From: Actinoplanes ianthinogenes
GTDB taxonomy: Bacteria; Actinomycetota; Actinomycetes; Mycobacteriales; Micromonosporaceae
Length of the DNA stretch: 64,000 bases
Direction: 5' to 3'
NCBI RefSeq assembly: GCF_018324205.1
Contig: NZ_AP023356.1
Location: 1,488,001-1,552,000, forward strand
Part shown: one piece after another, positions 34,550 to 44,112 of the stretch
How positions within the stretch are numbered: the first letter of the stretch is position 1
Layout of the letters: the number at the start of each line of letters is the position of its first letter
Made by a program: the position numbers and the translations under genes
Notes under the pieces: model-generated
The model's database searches: none
Told to the model about the DNA's origin: nothing
Seen by the model: only the letters and a program-made list of their open reading frames with translations

Positions 34550-35941
34550 GTGGGCCTACGCGATTACTTCCGGGTCGCCCGCAGGCACTGGTTGTTGATG
34601 CTGATCTCGGTGGTCATCGCGCTGGGCGTGGCGCTGGTGGTCAACCTGAACACCACCCCGGTGTACGCGGCCCGGGTCACCTTCGTCTTCTCCACCCCGG
34701 TCGTCGGCGCCACCGACCTCTACCCGGCCAGCCTGTTCAACACCAGCCGACTCACCACGTACGCGAAGTTGCTGACCAGCGACGAGGTGGCCACCCCGCT
34801 GGCCGGCACGCCGGGCGTGAACCTCGACGTACAGCAGGTCCGGGACGCGATCTCGTCGGAGAACGTCCCCGACACGGTGATGATGGTGGTCAGCGTGGAG
34901 GACCCCGACCCCAACCGCGCGTTGCTGCTGCTCACCCGGCTGACCAAACGCTTCCAGAACGCGGTCGAGAACCTGGAGCGCCCGTCGCCGGCCAAACCGT
35001 CGACGGTGAAGGTCACCGTCGTCTCCGGGCCGGCTCTGGAAGAGGATCCGGTCGCGCCGAACGCGCTCAACAACTTCGCGCTCAGCACGGTCGTCGGGCT
35101 GGTGATCGGGGCCGCCGGGGCGGTGGGCCGGGAGGTGGCCGACAACACGGTGCGCAACGCCGAGGCGCTGGGCGTCCTGGCGTCCGCCCCGGTGCTGGCC
35201 GCCGTGCCGATCGACGAGGGCAGCCCGTTCGTCTCGCCGAGCGCGTCACCCCGCACCGAGGCGCTGCGCGAGGTGCGCACCCAGGTGCAGTGCGCGGCCG
35301 CCGCGAACTCGGTGAAGACCCTCGCGGTGACCAGCGCGGTTCCCGGCGAGGGCCGGTCGGCCACCGCCTGCGGGCTGGCCCTGCTCTTCGCCGAGGCCGG
35401 GCAGCGGGTGCTGATCGTCGACGCCGAGCTGCGCCAGCCACGGCTGGCCGCCCTGCTCGGGCGGGAGGGCTCGGCCGGGCTGAGCACGGTGCTGGACGGC
35501 ACCGCGGCGCTGGAGCAGGTGCTCCAGCCGTGGGGGGCCGGGTTGTGGCTGCTGGCCAGTGGGCGTACGCCGCCGAACCCCAGTGAGTTGCTCAGTTCGC
35601 CGCGGATGACCGAGCTGGTCGACGACGTACGGAAAAGGTTTGATGTGGTGATCTTCGATTGCCCGCCGATGCTGCCGGTCACCGACGCCGCGGTGGTCGC
35701 CGCCCGGGCGGACGGCACGCTGCTCGTGGTGCGGGCTCGGCGCACCACGTCGGCGCAGGTCACCGCCGCGGTCCGGGCGCTGCACGCGGTGAACGCCACG
35801 CTGCTCGGGTGCGTGCTGAACATGGTGGCGCGCACCGGCCCGGACGCGGTGCCCCGGTACGACACCTACTTCCCGCCCGCCGCGGACCGCCGGGACCGCT
35901 GGTGGCGGATGTCCCACGAGCTCTTGGGTGTCTCCGCGTGA
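34550..35941 (+). CDS. Polysaccharide chain-length regulator fused to BY-kinase-like ATPase, with altered Walker A
   Basis: 463 residues from a GTG with GGGAGG upstream. Wzz-type N-terminal TM (HWLLMLISVVIALGVALVVN), an extracytoplasmic loop, a second TM (LSTVVGLVIGAAGAVG) and a cytoplasmic ATPase domain. Walker A reads SAVPGEGRSATA: the invariant Lys is Arg269. Walker A' is VLIVDAELRQPRL and Walker B VIFDCPPMLPVTD. The C-terminus has only two Tyr (RYDTYFPP), not the usual cluster. It probably governs chain length and assembly with the flippase and polymerase downstream; kinase activity is doubtful because of the Lys change. Confidence 0.87.
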   Translation: MGLRDYFRVARRHWLLMLISVVIALGVALVVNLNTTPVYAARVTFVFSTPVVGATDLYPASLFNTSRLTTYAKLLTSDEVATPLAGTPGVNLDVQQVRDAISSENVPDTVMMVVSVEDPDPNRALLLLTRLTKRFQNAVENLERPSPAKPSTVKVTVVSGPALEEDPVAPNALNNFALSTVVGLVIGAAGAVGREVADNTVRNAEALGVLASAPVLAAVPIDEGSPFVSPSASPRTEALREVRTQVQCAAAANSVKTLAVTSAVPGEGRSATACGLALLFAEAGQRVLIVDAELRQPRLAALLGREGSAGLSTVLDGTAALEQVLQPWGAGLWLLASGRTPPNPSELLSSPRMTELVDDVRKRFDVVIFDCPPMLPVTDAAVVAARADGTLLVVRARRTTSAQVTAAVRALHAVNATLLGCVLNMVARTGPDAVPRYDTYFPPAADRRDRWWRMSHELLGVSA

Positions 35942-35944
35942 ACC

Positions 35945-37228
35945 ATGCGCACCGGTAAGAGTCTCCGGTCGCTGCTGCGCAGCGTCCCCGCCGCCGTGCG
36001 CCGCGACTACGCCGCCAGCCTGCTCGTCCAGTGGTTCGTCCTGGGCACCGGGCTGTACCTGTTCCACCTGGTCGCGCGGCGGGGCAGCGTCGGCGGCTTC
36101 GCCTACTACCAGATCGCCCGGGGCACGGTGAGCACGCTTCAGCCGGTGCTGATGCTCGGGCTCGGGCTCGGCTTGCAGCGCTACCTGCCGCACACCGAGC
36201 ACACCACCCGCCGCCTCGCCCGTCGCGCGTTCTACGTCGAGGCCGGCCTGGTCGTCGTGGTCGGACTGGCCGCGGTGGCCGCCGGGGACTGGATCGCCGC
36301 GCTGCTCGGGCTGCCGGGCGGGCGGTCCGCGGTGACCGCCGTGGTGACCGTGCTGGGCGGCACCTGCCTGTGCACGGTCGCGCTCGCCGCCCTGCGCGGC
36401 AACCACCAGGTGATCGACGCGTACCTGACCTTCGGGTTGGGTCTGGGTCTGATGCCGCTGGTCGCGTTCGTCGCCGCGGACCGGATCGAGGACTTCCTGA
36501 TCATCCAGGGCCTCGGCGCGGCGGCGATCGGGCTGTGGGGGACCCTGGTCGTGCGCCGGCCGGGCGTGCCCCAGGGCGACGGCTTCTTGGAACCGACGAT
36601 CAAGACCCTGGTTGCGTACGGCATCCGCCGCATGCCCGGCGAACTGGCATTACCCACGCTCTTCACCTTCCCGACGTTCGCCATGGCGGTGATGCTGCCC
36701 GGCGGCCCGCAAGCGGGGTACGTCGGCTTCACCACCTCGGCGGTCACCCTGATCTGCTCGCTGTTCGCGATGCTCACCCCGGTGCTGCTGCCCCGGCTCA
36801 GCCGGCTGTTCCACCGCACCGGCGCGGACGCGGGCGTGCGGCGGCTGCTCACCGCACTCCCGGTGGTCGCCGGTGTGCTCGCCGCCGGCCCCACCCTGGT
36901 GATCTTCCTGGGCGCGCCGGTGCTGGTGCGCGAGTTCCTCGGCGCGGAGTTCGCCGGGGCGGTCCCGGTGCTGCGGCTCGGTGTGCTCGCCGCGATCCCG
37001 CTCGCCATGTTCTACGCGGCCCGGCCGGCGCTGGAGACGCTGCTCGAGGCGACGTTCCTGAGCCGGCTGCTGCTCGCCTGCCTCACCCTGGAGGTGGTGG
37101 CCACCTGGATCGCCACCGTGTTCGTCGCGCCCCCGCACGCGGCGCTGCTGGGCCTGATCGCGGCCGCGACGGCGCTCGGCTGCGACGCGGTCGGCCTGAC
37201 CACCCGCGCCCTGCGAGCGAACAGGTGA
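35945..37228 (+). CDS. Polysaccharide flippase, Wzx/MATE-like
   Basis: 427 residues with about 12 TM helices and the usual Wzx-like layout (GGFAYYQIARGTVSTLQPVL near the N-terminus, LFTFPTFAMAVMLPGG in the middle, GAEFAGAVPVLRLGVLAAIP near the C-terminus). It starts 3 bp after the chain-length gene. It should flip the lipid-linked repeat unit to the outer face. Its end overlaps the polymerase start as GTGA. Confidence 0.82.
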   Translation: MRTGKSLRSLLRSVPAAVRRDYAASLLVQWFVLGTGLYLFHLVARRGSVGGFAYYQIARGTVSTLQPVLMLGLGLGLQRYLPHTEHTTRRLARRAFYVEAGLVVVVGLAAVAAGDWIAALLGLPGGRSAVTAVVTVLGGTCLCTVALAALRGNHQVIDAYLTFGLGLGLMPLVAFVAADRIEDFLIIQGLGAAAIGLWGTLVVRRPGVPQGDGFLEPTIKTLVAYGIRRMPGELALPTLFTFPTFAMAVMLPGGPQAGYVGFTTSAVTLICSLFAMLTPVLLPRLSRLFHRTGADAGVRRLLTALPVVAGVLAAGPTLVIFLGAPVLVREFLGAEFAGAVPVLRLGVLAAIPLAMFYAARPALETLLEATFLSRLLLACLTLEVVATWIATVFVAPPHAALLGLIAAATALGCDAVGLTTRALRANR

Positions 37229-38415
37229 ACAGTGAGCCCGGGCGGCCCGGGCTGGTCGTCGTGATCGCCTTCATCGTGACCCTCGCCGGACGGTTCACCC
37301 TGTCCCGGACCGGCCTGGACCTGCCGATCGTCAACGACGTCCGGGTGCCGCTCTTCTTCGTGCTGCTGCTCAGCCTCATCCTGGAGGCGCACCGGATGGG
37401 CCCGCACCCGGTCACCGGCGTCACCGCGCTGTTCGGCATCCTCGCCCTGCTCCTTTATCAGGGCTTCTCCGCCCTGTGGGTGCCACCGGGCACGCCCACC
37501 GGCCCGGTGGTCGGCGACCTGTGCGCCGTCGCCGGGCTGCTGATCGTCTATTTCACCCTGGCCAACTGGGACCGGGACCGGGTCACCGCGACCACGCTGG
37601 TGCTGTTCCACATCGCGGCCTGGGTCTACTTCCTGGCCGCCGCGACCGGCCGGGGCCACGCCGCCGGCGGCCGGTGGGCGGCGCTCGGCGGCGGCCCGAA
37701 CGTCTTCGTCCGCCTGATGATCCTCGGCGTGATCACCTCGATCTACCTCTACCTGCGCAGCGGCGAACGGCTGATCTGGCTGATCCCGATCCCGGTGTTC
37801 CTGTTCGGCGCGATCGCCTCCGGCTCCCGGGGCGGCATCGTCGCGCTCGGCCTGACGATCGTGATCGCGCTGCTGGCCATCCGGCCCAAGCTCGACTTCG
37901 ACCGGCTGGCCAAACCGCTCGGCCTGCTCCTGGTCGTCGGCGCGGTGCTGGTGATCACCGCGGGGCCGTCGATCGCCGGGTTCGTCCAGTCCCGGTTCGT
38001 CGAGGCCACCATCGGCGAGGGCTACGCGTCGCAGCGTGACGTGCTGTTCCGGATGGCGCTGCGGATCTTCCTGCAACGGCCGATCCTGGGCACCGGGGTG
38101 AGCGGGTTCTACACGGTCACCGACCTCGGCCCCGGCGAGAAGTACGTGCACAACCTGCCGCTGTCGATCGCGGCGGAGGGTGGCTCGGCCGGCCTGGCGC
38201 TGCTGCTGGTGGCGTGGATCGGGCTGTGGCAGGCGTACGTCGCCGTGCCGGCGCGGGAACGCAGCCTGGAGTCCCGGACGGCCGCCTACTGCGGCATCTT
38301 CATCGGCGGCACCAGCCTGTTCTCCGGCGACTACTACGACGCCCGGTTGATGTGGATCCTGCTGCTGCTGGCCGCGGTCCGGCCGGCCCCCGAGCACGTG
38401 CCGCTCTCGCGGTAG
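37225..38415 (+). CDS. O-antigen polymerase/ligase-like membrane protein (Wzy/WaaL family)
   Basis: 396 residues from a GTG overlapping the flippase stop. About ten TM helices. The family motif ASGSRGGIVALGL lies in the middle, and the long outer loop has RPILGTGVSGFYTV and the conserved HNLPLSIAAEGGSAGL. It should join repeat units on the outer face. The last 82 bp overlap the convergent glycosyltransferase gene. Confidence 0.85.
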   Translation: MNSEPGRPGLVVVIAFIVTLAGRFTLSRTGLDLPIVNDVRVPLFFVLLLSLILEAHRMGPHPVTGVTALFGILALLLYQGFSALWVPPGTPTGPVVGDLCAVAGLLIVYFTLANWDRDRVTATTLVLFHIAAWVYFLAAATGRGHAAGGRWAALGGGPNVFVRLMILGVITSIYLYLRSGERLIWLIPIPVFLFGAIASGSRGGIVALGLTIVIALLAIRPKLDFDRLAKPLGLLLVVGAVLVITAGPSIAGFVQSRFVEATIGEGYASQRDVLFRMALRIFLQRPILGTGVSGFYTVTDLGPGEKYVHNLPLSIAAEGGSAGLALLLVAWIGLWQAYVAVPARERSLESRTAAYCGIFIGGTSLFSGDYYDARLMWILLLLAAVRPAPEHVPLSR

Positions 38416-39602
38416 GCCTCGGTCAGCACCCGCTCGAAGTCCTGGAACACCCGATCGCGGTCGAAGCGCTCGCGGGCGAGCCGGGCCGCCGCCGCCCGCG
38501 CGGCCTCGCAGGCCGGCCGGTCGCGCAGGAAGGCCGCGGTGGCCGCGGCCGCGCCCACCGGGTCGCCGGGCGGCAGCACCAGGCCTGCGCCGCTCTCGGT
38601 GATCAGGTCGGCGAGCCAGCCGCCGTGGTTCACGGCGACCGGCCGTCCCGCGGCGAAGCCGTCGAAGACCTTGTTGGCCGAGTTGTTGGCCAGCTCGGGC
38701 ACGTCGACGGTGACCGACACCGACAGGTCGCAGGCGCCGAAGTAGGCCACCACCTCGCTCTTGGGGACCGGTCCGAGCAGGAACAGACTCCGGTCCAGCA
38801 CGCCCAGCTCGGCGGCGAGGCGCCGCACGTCGTCCCGCATCCGGCCGTCGCCGATGATCACCACCCGCACGTCCGGGTCGGTCTCGGCCAGCCGGGCGGC
38901 CATCCGGACCAGGTAGTCCACGCCGTTGACCAGGCCGAGGGTGCCGGCGTACAGCACCAGGGGGCGGTCGCCGAGCCACGGCGTGGTCCGGCGCAGCGCC
39001 TCGCCCGCCCGGTCCGCGCCGGCGAACAGGTCGCGGTCGCAGCTGTTCGGCACGACGGTGACCGGGATGCCCGCAAACCGGCGCCGGATGCTGTCGGCCA
39101 TCCCCGGGGAGAGCGCGATGACCCGGGCCGCCCGGTGGTACGCCCACGCCTCCAGCCGCCGCGCCGCCCAGCGACTGGCCGGCGAGCGCAGCGCACCCAT
39201 CGCGATCGGCAGCTCCGGCCAGACGTCCCGGACCTCCAGCACCATCGGCACGCGCCGGCGCCGCGCGGCCCAGGCGCCGGGGATCGCCACCGTCAGCGGG
39301 GTGCTGGTCGCGAAGACCAGGTCGTGCGGCAGCCGCCCGGACACCAGCGCCGACCGGACGACGAAGCCCAGGAACGCCCCGATCCGGCGCCGGTAACTCA
39401 TCGCGTTGCGGTACGGCACCGGCAGCCAGTGCACCACGATCCCGGCCTCGGTGCTGATCCCGGCCGGGTGGCCGTCCGGCGCGCCGGTGATCATGTGGAC
39501 CTCGTGACCGCGCTCGACCAGGCGCCGGGCGAACTCGTAGGACCGCGTCCCGCCGGCCATCCCGGGCGTTTTGAAGTACTGGTGGATATAGGTGATCCGC
39601 AC
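38334..39602 (-). CDS. Glycosyltransferase, GT4 family (WcaI/WbuB-like)
   Basis: 422 residues from a GTG sharing one base with the previous stop (TAGTG). GT-B fold: N-terminal RITYIHQYFKTPGMAGGTRS, the DVWPELP motif, and the C-terminal donor domain with LVLYAGTLGLVNGVDYL and the E-x7-E-like LANNSANKVFDGFAAG region. It is the usual enzyme adding a second sugar after the initiating transferase. The final residues (from about ESGTCSGAGRTAA) are antisense to the polymerase gene end and are probably a non-conserved tail. Confidence 0.87.
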   Translation of the reverse strand: MRITYIHQYFKTPGMAGGTRSYEFARRLVERGHEVHMITGAPDGHPAGISTEAGIVVHWLPVPYRNAMSYRRRIGAFLGFVVRSALVSGRLPHDLVFATSTPLTVAIPGAWAARRRRVPMVLEVRDVWPELPIAMGALRSPASRWAARRLEAWAYHRAARVIALSPGMADSIRRRFAGIPVTVVPNSCDRDLFAGADRAGEALRRTTPWLGDRPLVLYAGTLGLVNGVDYLVRMAARLAETDPDVRVVIIGDGRMRDDVRRLAAELGVLDRSLFLLGPVPKSEVVAYFGACDLSVSVTVDVPELANNSANKVFDGFAAGRPVAVNHGGWLADLITESGAGLVLPPGDPVGAAAATAAFLRDRPACEAARAAAARLARERFDRDRVFQDFERVLTEAYRESGTCSGAGRTAASSSRIHINRAS

Positions 39603-40231
39603 TAGGAGCCCGCCCGCGGTGACCCGGTGAACTGCGGCATCGTCGAGTCGCCCGGTGCGGTGATGCCGTGCCGGCGCAGCAGGATCAGCACGGTCCGCAC
39701 CAGGATCCGCGCGTGCAGCGCGAGCGAGCGGTGGTCGACGTACCAGACGTCGAGCGCCAGCCGTTCCTCCCAGTCCACCGCGTTGCGCCCGCTCACCTGC
39801 GCGAGACCGGTGACGCCGGGCCGGACCAGATGACGGCGGGCCTGCTCCGGGGTGTACAGGTCGAGGTAGTGCATGAGCAGCGGTCGCGGCCCGATCAGGC
39901 TCATCTCGCCCCGCAGCACGTTCCACATGGTCGGCAGCTCGTCCAGGCTGCTGGCCCGCAGGGCCCGGCCCAGCGGGGTGAGCCGGTCGGCGTCGGTGAC
40001 CAGGCCGCTCCGCTCGTCGACGTCCCGCATGGTGCGGAACTTGACCAGCGTGAACGGCTTGCCGTGCAGCCCCGGGCGCGGCTGGCGGAACAGGACCGGC
40101 CGGCCGATCCGGGTCGCGACCAGCACCGCGACGGCGCCCATCACCGGGGCGGAGACGACCAGGACGGTGCCGGCCACGCCGATGTCGAGGGCGCGCTGCA
40201 CGAGGTCGGTGACCCTTGTCGAGCGCCTCAC
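39602..40231 (-). CDS. Initiating sugar transferase (undecaprenyl-phosphate phosphosugar transferase, PglC-like)
   Basis: 209 residues, the short single-domain form. One N-terminal membrane segment (ALDIGVAGTVLVVSAPVMGA) precedes the family core: LFRQPRPGLHGKPFTLVKFR, SLDELPTMWNVLRGEMSLIG with the catalytic Asp-Glu, PRPLLMHYLDLYTPEQARRH and RPGVTGLAQVSGRNAVDW. It moves a phosphosugar from UDP-sugar onto undecaprenyl phosphate at the inner membrane. The GTG overlaps the aminotransferase stop (GTGA), linking sugar making and transfer. Confidence 0.92.
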   Translation of the reverse strand: MRRSTRVTDLVQRALDIGVAGTVLVVSAPVMGAVAVLVATRIGRPVLFRQPRPGLHGKPFTLVKFRTMRDVDERSGLVTDADRLTPLGRALRASSLDELPTMWNVLRGEMSLIGPRPLLMHYLDLYTPEQARRHLVRPGVTGLAQVSGRNAVDWEERLALDVWYVDHRSLALHARILVRTVLILLRRHGITAPGDSTMPQFTGSPRAGS

Positions 40232-41370
40232 CGGTGACCGTCCAGGAACTCGGTGATCTCGTCGAGGACCCGCCGCACCTGCTCCGGGGTGAGCGCGGAG
40301 CCGCTGGGCAGGGCCAGGCCGGTCCGGAACAGGCGTTCGGCGGCGCCGCTCAGGGCGGCCCGGGCGCCGGCGAAAAGCGGCTGGAGATGCATCGGCTTGA
40401 AGAGCGGGCGGGTCTCCACGTTCCGCTCCGCCAGGTGCGCGGCCAGTTCGGCGGCCGACCAGCCGGCCCGGTCCGGATCGACCACGACGCAGGTGAGCCA
40501 GCAGTTCGCGGCCGGGTCCGCGTCGCCCAGCAGGCTCACGCCGTCGAGGTGGGCGAAGACCTTCGCGTACGCGTCGTGCACCGCCCGCCGTCGCTCGATC
40601 ATCTCGTCCAGCCGGCACAGCTGCGCCCGGCCGAGCGCCGCCAACAGGTTGCTCAGCCGGTAGTTGTAGCCGACCTCGGCGTGCTCGTAGTGCTCGGCCG
40701 GCAGCCGCGCCTGACCGGCCAGGTGCCGCGCCCGCCCGGCCAGCTCGCCGTCGGCGGTGAGCAGCATGCCACCACCGGACGACGTGATGATCTTGTTGCC
40801 GTTGAAGGACAGCGCCGCCGCCCGGCCGAACGAGCCGGCCGCCCTGCCCCGGTGGGTGGCGCCGAGCGCCTCGGCGGCGTCCTCGATCACCGGGATGCCG
40901 TAGCCGGCGCAGAGCGGGAGGATCCGCTCGTAGTCGGCGCAGCTGCCGTACAGGTCGACGGTCAGCACCGCGCGCACCGGCGCGCCCTCCGCGCTTAGCT
41001 CGGCGAGCAGGGCGGCCAGCAGGTCGGGGTCGAGGTTGCCGGTGACCGGGTCACAGTCGGCGAAAACCGGGGTGGCGCCGGTGTAGACGACCACGTTCGC
41101 GGTCGCCACGAAGGTGAGGGTGGGCACCACGACGACGTCGCCCGGGCCGATGCCGAGCCCGAGCAGGGCCAGGTGCAGGGCTGCGGTGCCCGAGGTGACG
41201 CCGACCGCGTGCGGCACGCCGGCCCGGTCGGCGATCTCCCGCTCGAACCGGTCGAGGTCCGGACCGACCGGGGCGATCCAGCCCGACTGGAGGGCGGCCA
41301 GCACATACTCCTGCTCCAGGCGGCCGACATCGGGCCCGGACAGCAGAACGGTCTGACTGTTGGCGATCAT
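40228..41370 (-). CDS. DegT/DnrJ/EryC1/StrS-family sugar aminotransferase (PglE-like)
   Basis: 380 residues, type I PLP fold. PLP-binding marks: GVTSGTAALHLALLGLGIGP, PVIEDAAEALGATHRGRAAG and the Schiff-base Lys in LSFNGNKIITSSGGGML. The C-terminal NVETRPLFKPMHLQPLF is typical. It should aminate the 4-keto-6-deoxy sugar made by the CapD-like dehydratase, giving a UDP-4-amino sugar for the PglC-like transferase. Neither the acetyltransferase (PglD) nor the sugar's identity can be seen here. First gene of the three-gene operon. Confidence 0.9.
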   Translation of the reverse strand: MIANSQTVLLSGPDVGRLEQEYVLAALQSGWIAPVGPDLDRFEREIADRAGVPHAVGVTSGTAALHLALLGLGIGPGDVVVVPTLTFVATANVVVYTGATPVFADCDPVTGNLDPDLLAALLAELSAEGAPVRAVLTVDLYGSCADYERILPLCAGYGIPVIEDAAEALGATHRGRAAGSFGRAAALSFNGNKIITSSGGGMLLTADGELAGRARHLAGQARLPAEHYEHAEVGYNYRLSNLLAALGRAQLCRLDEMIERRRAVHDAYAKVFAHLDGVSLLGDADPAANCWLTCVVVDPDRAGWSAAELAAHLAERNVETRPLFKPMHLQPLFAGARAALSGAAERLFRTGLALPSGSALTPEQVRRVLDEITEFLDGHR

Positions 41371-41462
41371 CCCCCACCACCCATGCTTGCGCGTTGCCGC
41401 GGGCCGAACCGCGTTGGGGGATGAGCCTCATGCTAACCGGCGGAACTCCCGGATGGGCTCGG

Positions 41463-41765
41463 TCAGCCCTTCACCCACGACGGGACGTAACCGCTGAGCA
41501 GCGCCACCGCGGCGATGGCCAGGGCCAGCCCGAGGCCGGCCAGCATGCCGACACCGATCGCCTTGAACCGCGGGTTGTTCACCGCGATCGCCCCGACCGA
41601 GGCGGTGATCGGCGCGATGCAGCAGCCGCCGGTGCCGTAGAAGTAGATCCACTGGTTCGGGTCGTCGGTGTCGGTCCACAACCAGTTCGCGGCGAACAGG
41701 CCGAGGCCGACGTGCAGCGCGAGCACAAGAAGGGCGACCAGCACCGCCATTGATCCCTTAGCCAC
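41463..41765 (-). CDS. Small membrane protein of unknown function
   Basis: 100 residues from a GTG at 41765 (or 95 from the ATG at 41750). Three hydrophobic segments are visible: MAVLVALLVLALHVGLGLFA, a short one around GCCIAPITASVGAIAV, and IGVGMLAGLGLALAIAAVAL. The loop WTDTDDPNQWIYFYGTGG separates the first two. No family recognised. It stands alone between the aminotransferase and DedA genes. Confidence 0.6.
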   Translation of the reverse strand: MAKGSMAVLVALLVLALHVGLGLFAANWLWTDTDDPNQWIYFYGTGGCCIAPITASVGAIAVNNPRFKAIGVGMLAGLGLALAIAAVALLSGYVPSWVKG

Positions 41766-41881
41766 ACGGGAACGTTAGCCGCACCTGTCCCACCAGACAC
41801 GCGAGCAGCGCTATCAGTTTCCCCGCAAACTCGTGGTCAATCCCACATTTCGGTCGGCCGTCGCGGCCGGCGACCGGTCGA

Positions 41882-42580
41882 TCACCCACGGCTCCGGTCC
41901 GCGGTCGGCTCCCGGTCCGCTTCCTCCCGCTCTCCGGATCGCGGTCCGGATCGCGGTCCGGTCCGTCGGCGCGTCAGACCGGTGACCCGGCGGCCCAGCG
42001 CAGCCGCGTGCCGCTGCGCCGCCATCGCCGCCAGCGTCACCACGCCGGCACTGAGCCACGCCATCGCGAAACCGGCCAGCGGATGATCCGCGAACGCCAC
42101 CCCGCCCAGATAGCCGAGCAACGCGCTCTGTGCCGCCCAGACGACCGCGCCGGCCGCCGTGAAAGCCGCGTAGCGCCGGGCCGGATAGCCCACCGCACCG
42201 GCGGTGAACGCCGTCACCGGCCGCACCCCGGGCACGTAGCGACCGAGAACGATCAGCGGAGCACCGTGCCGCCGCATCACCGCCAGCACCCAGTCGTGGA
42301 TCACCGCGCCGCGCCGGCTCCGGCGCAGCCGCCCGGTGACCACGGCACCGCCCCGCCGCCCGGCGAGATAGGCCAGCCCGTCCCCGAGCGTCACCCCGGC
42401 CGCCGCCGCGAGGATCACCGCGATCAGCGGCGGCCGCCCCGTCTCGGCCACCCCGACGCCGACCGCCATGATGATCGTCTCGCTCGGGATGAACGGCAGC
42501 ACGACGTCGAACAGAGCAGCGGCCAGCACGACCACCAGCACCCAGCGGCCGGTGGCCAGCAGATCGACGTACTGCGACAT
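41882..42580 (-). CDS. DedA-family (SNARE-associated/VTT) membrane protein
   Basis: 232 residues. DedA marks: an amphipathic start (MSQYVDLLATGRWVLVVVLA), the re-entrant PFIPSETIIMAVGVGV, GDGLAYLAGRRGG and GRYVPGVRPVTAFTAGAVGY, which holds the conserved Arg and Gly of the family. The C-terminal tail is Arg/Gly-rich and disordered. Relatives act in lipid-carrier (undecaprenyl phosphate) recycling and membrane homeostasis, which fits the neighbouring polysaccharide locus. The longer upstream frame is not conserved. Confidence 0.85.
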   Translation of the reverse strand: MSQYVDLLATGRWVLVVVLAAALFDVVLPFIPSETIIMAVGVGVAETGRPPLIAVILAAAAGVTLGDGLAYLAGRRGGAVVTGRLRRSRRGAVIHDWVLAVMRRHGAPLIVLGRYVPGVRPVTAFTAGAVGYPARRYAAFTAAGAVVWAAQSALLGYLGGVAFADHPLAGFAMAWLSAGVVTLAAMAAQRHAAALGRRVTGLTRRRTGPRSGPRSGEREEADREPTADRSRG

Positions 42581-42794
42581 CGGCACCTCCCCGCCGACCC
42601 GAGATTCGCAGCCCCGGGCGGCGCGGGAATGACATCCACGGATACGCCGGGCGTCCTGTCCCGGAACCGGGAGGCGTCGCCGCGCCCCGGGACACACCCG
42701 TGCGTCGCGGGTCGGTCCCGGGTGGGACTGCCTCGCGGTTGGCCACGGGAGTGGGCTGTTGCGGTTGGCGGGGCACCAGAACGTACCGAAAAGG

Positions 42795-43979
42795 TCAGGA
42801 ACCGACCGCGGCCTCGCGCCGATCGGCGGGGTGGCGGCCGGTGAGGGACGCCGCGGACATCGCGCCGACCGCCAGCAGGCCGGCCACCGGCGCGAAGGCG
42901 AAGCCGGAGCGGAGGCTCTCCCCGACCAGCGGCCCGGTGATCGCCGCGCCCGCCGCGCTGCCCACGGTGAACGCCGTGATGATCCAGGCGAACGCCTCCA
43001 CCGCGGTGCCGGCCGGGGTGAGCCGATCGGCGGTCAGGAAGACGGCGGTCAGGACCGGCGGCAGGGACAGCCCGGCCACCGCGAGCAGCAGCGCCATCGG
43101 CCACGGCCCGGGAATCGCCAGCAACGGTACGAATCCGGCGGCCAGCCCGACGGTGACCAGCGGGAGACGAGCCCGTCCGCCGGGGCGAACCCGCATGTAG
43201 ACCAGGCCGCCGATCAGCGCGCCGGTCGCCTGCGCGGCCAGCAGCCAGCCGCTGATCGACCGGTCGCCGACCGCCTCGGCATACCCGGTGACCGCCACCG
43301 GGAGGCTGCCGATCGCGGCGCCGGCGCAGATCACGCCCAGCAGGATGACGACGAAGCGGAACACGCGCAGCGGCCCGGCCCAGTGCCGCACCGCGGCGAC
43401 ACCGCGCCAGGTGCGGACCGCAGGCGTGGCGGCGAAGATCGCTACGCCGGCGAGCTGGAGCACCGCGGCGGCGAGCAGACCGGCGGGCGGGCCGGCGATC
43501 GCCACCGCGGCGAGGGTGACCAGCGGACCGGTCACATAGATGACCTCCTGGACCGCGATGTCCAGCGAGTAGGCCGCGGCGATCGCGTCGGGCTCGACCA
43601 GATCCGGCCAGAGAGCGCGGAGGCACGCCTCCAGGGGCGGGGTGCCGAGCCCGGCCAGCAGCGCGCCGGCCAGCGTGACCGCGAGGGCGTGCCCGCTGAC
43701 CGCCACCAGGACGAAGCCGACGCCGGAGAGCAGGGCGGAACCCCACAGGACCGGGGGTTGCCGCCAGCGGTCGACGATCCGGGCGAGGATCGGCGCGCTG
43801 ACCGCCATGCCCGCGGTGTAGGCGCCGACGACCAGGCCGGCCAGCGTGAGGCTGTGCGCCTCGCGGGCGAAGAGCAGCAGAGCGAGGGGGGCCGAGGCCA
43901 TGGGCAGGCGTCCGGTTTGGCTCGCGATCAGAAGACGTTTTACGTACGCGGTGGAGAGCAGTTTGGTGAGGGCGGACAT
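42795..43979 (-). CDS. MFS transporter
   Basis: 394 residues with about 12 TM helices. The motif-A-type loop is replaced by LARIVDRWRQPPVLWGSALL. The MFS repeat is otherwise regular (GALLAGLGTPPLEACLRALW, GWLLAAQATGALIGGLVYMR, SLPPVLTAVFLTADRLTPAG). It resembles actinobacterial MFS exporters of unknown substrate. An open frame continues upstream into the 34-bp repeat array, but the ATG at 43979, after GAAAGAGCG, is the likely start. Confidence 0.85.
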   Translation of the reverse strand: MSALTKLLSTAYVKRLLIASQTGRLPMASAPLALLLFAREAHSLTLAGLVVGAYTAGMAVSAPILARIVDRWRQPPVLWGSALLSGVGFVLVAVSGHALAVTLAGALLAGLGTPPLEACLRALWPDLVEPDAIAAAYSLDIAVQEVIYVTGPLVTLAAVAIAGPPAGLLAAAVLQLAGVAIFAATPAVRTWRGVAAVRHWAGPLRVFRFVVILLGVICAGAAIGSLPVAVTGYAEAVGDRSISGWLLAAQATGALIGGLVYMRVRPGGRARLPLVTVGLAAGFVPLLAIPGPWPMALLLAVAGLSLPPVLTAVFLTADRLTPAGTAVEAFAWIITAFTVGSAAGAAITGPLVGESLRSGFAFAPVAGLLAVGAMSAASLTGRHPADRREAAVGS

Positions 43980-44112
43980 GCGTCGCTCTTTCGTTCCGGG
44001 GGTGGGCGCTCGGGCGGGGGATTCGCGTCTTGGTACCGCGCCGTATCGGTGGCGGCGGTGCGCCTGGGCATCGCGTCGCGTCGTCTCGCTGGTGGCCGGG
44101 TGCGCATGTGCA

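Noticed and set aside
32640..41370. Complete bacillosamine-type pathway
   Set aside because: Dehydratase, aminotransferase and sugar transferase are present, but the acetyltransferase is missing and the sugar cannot be named.
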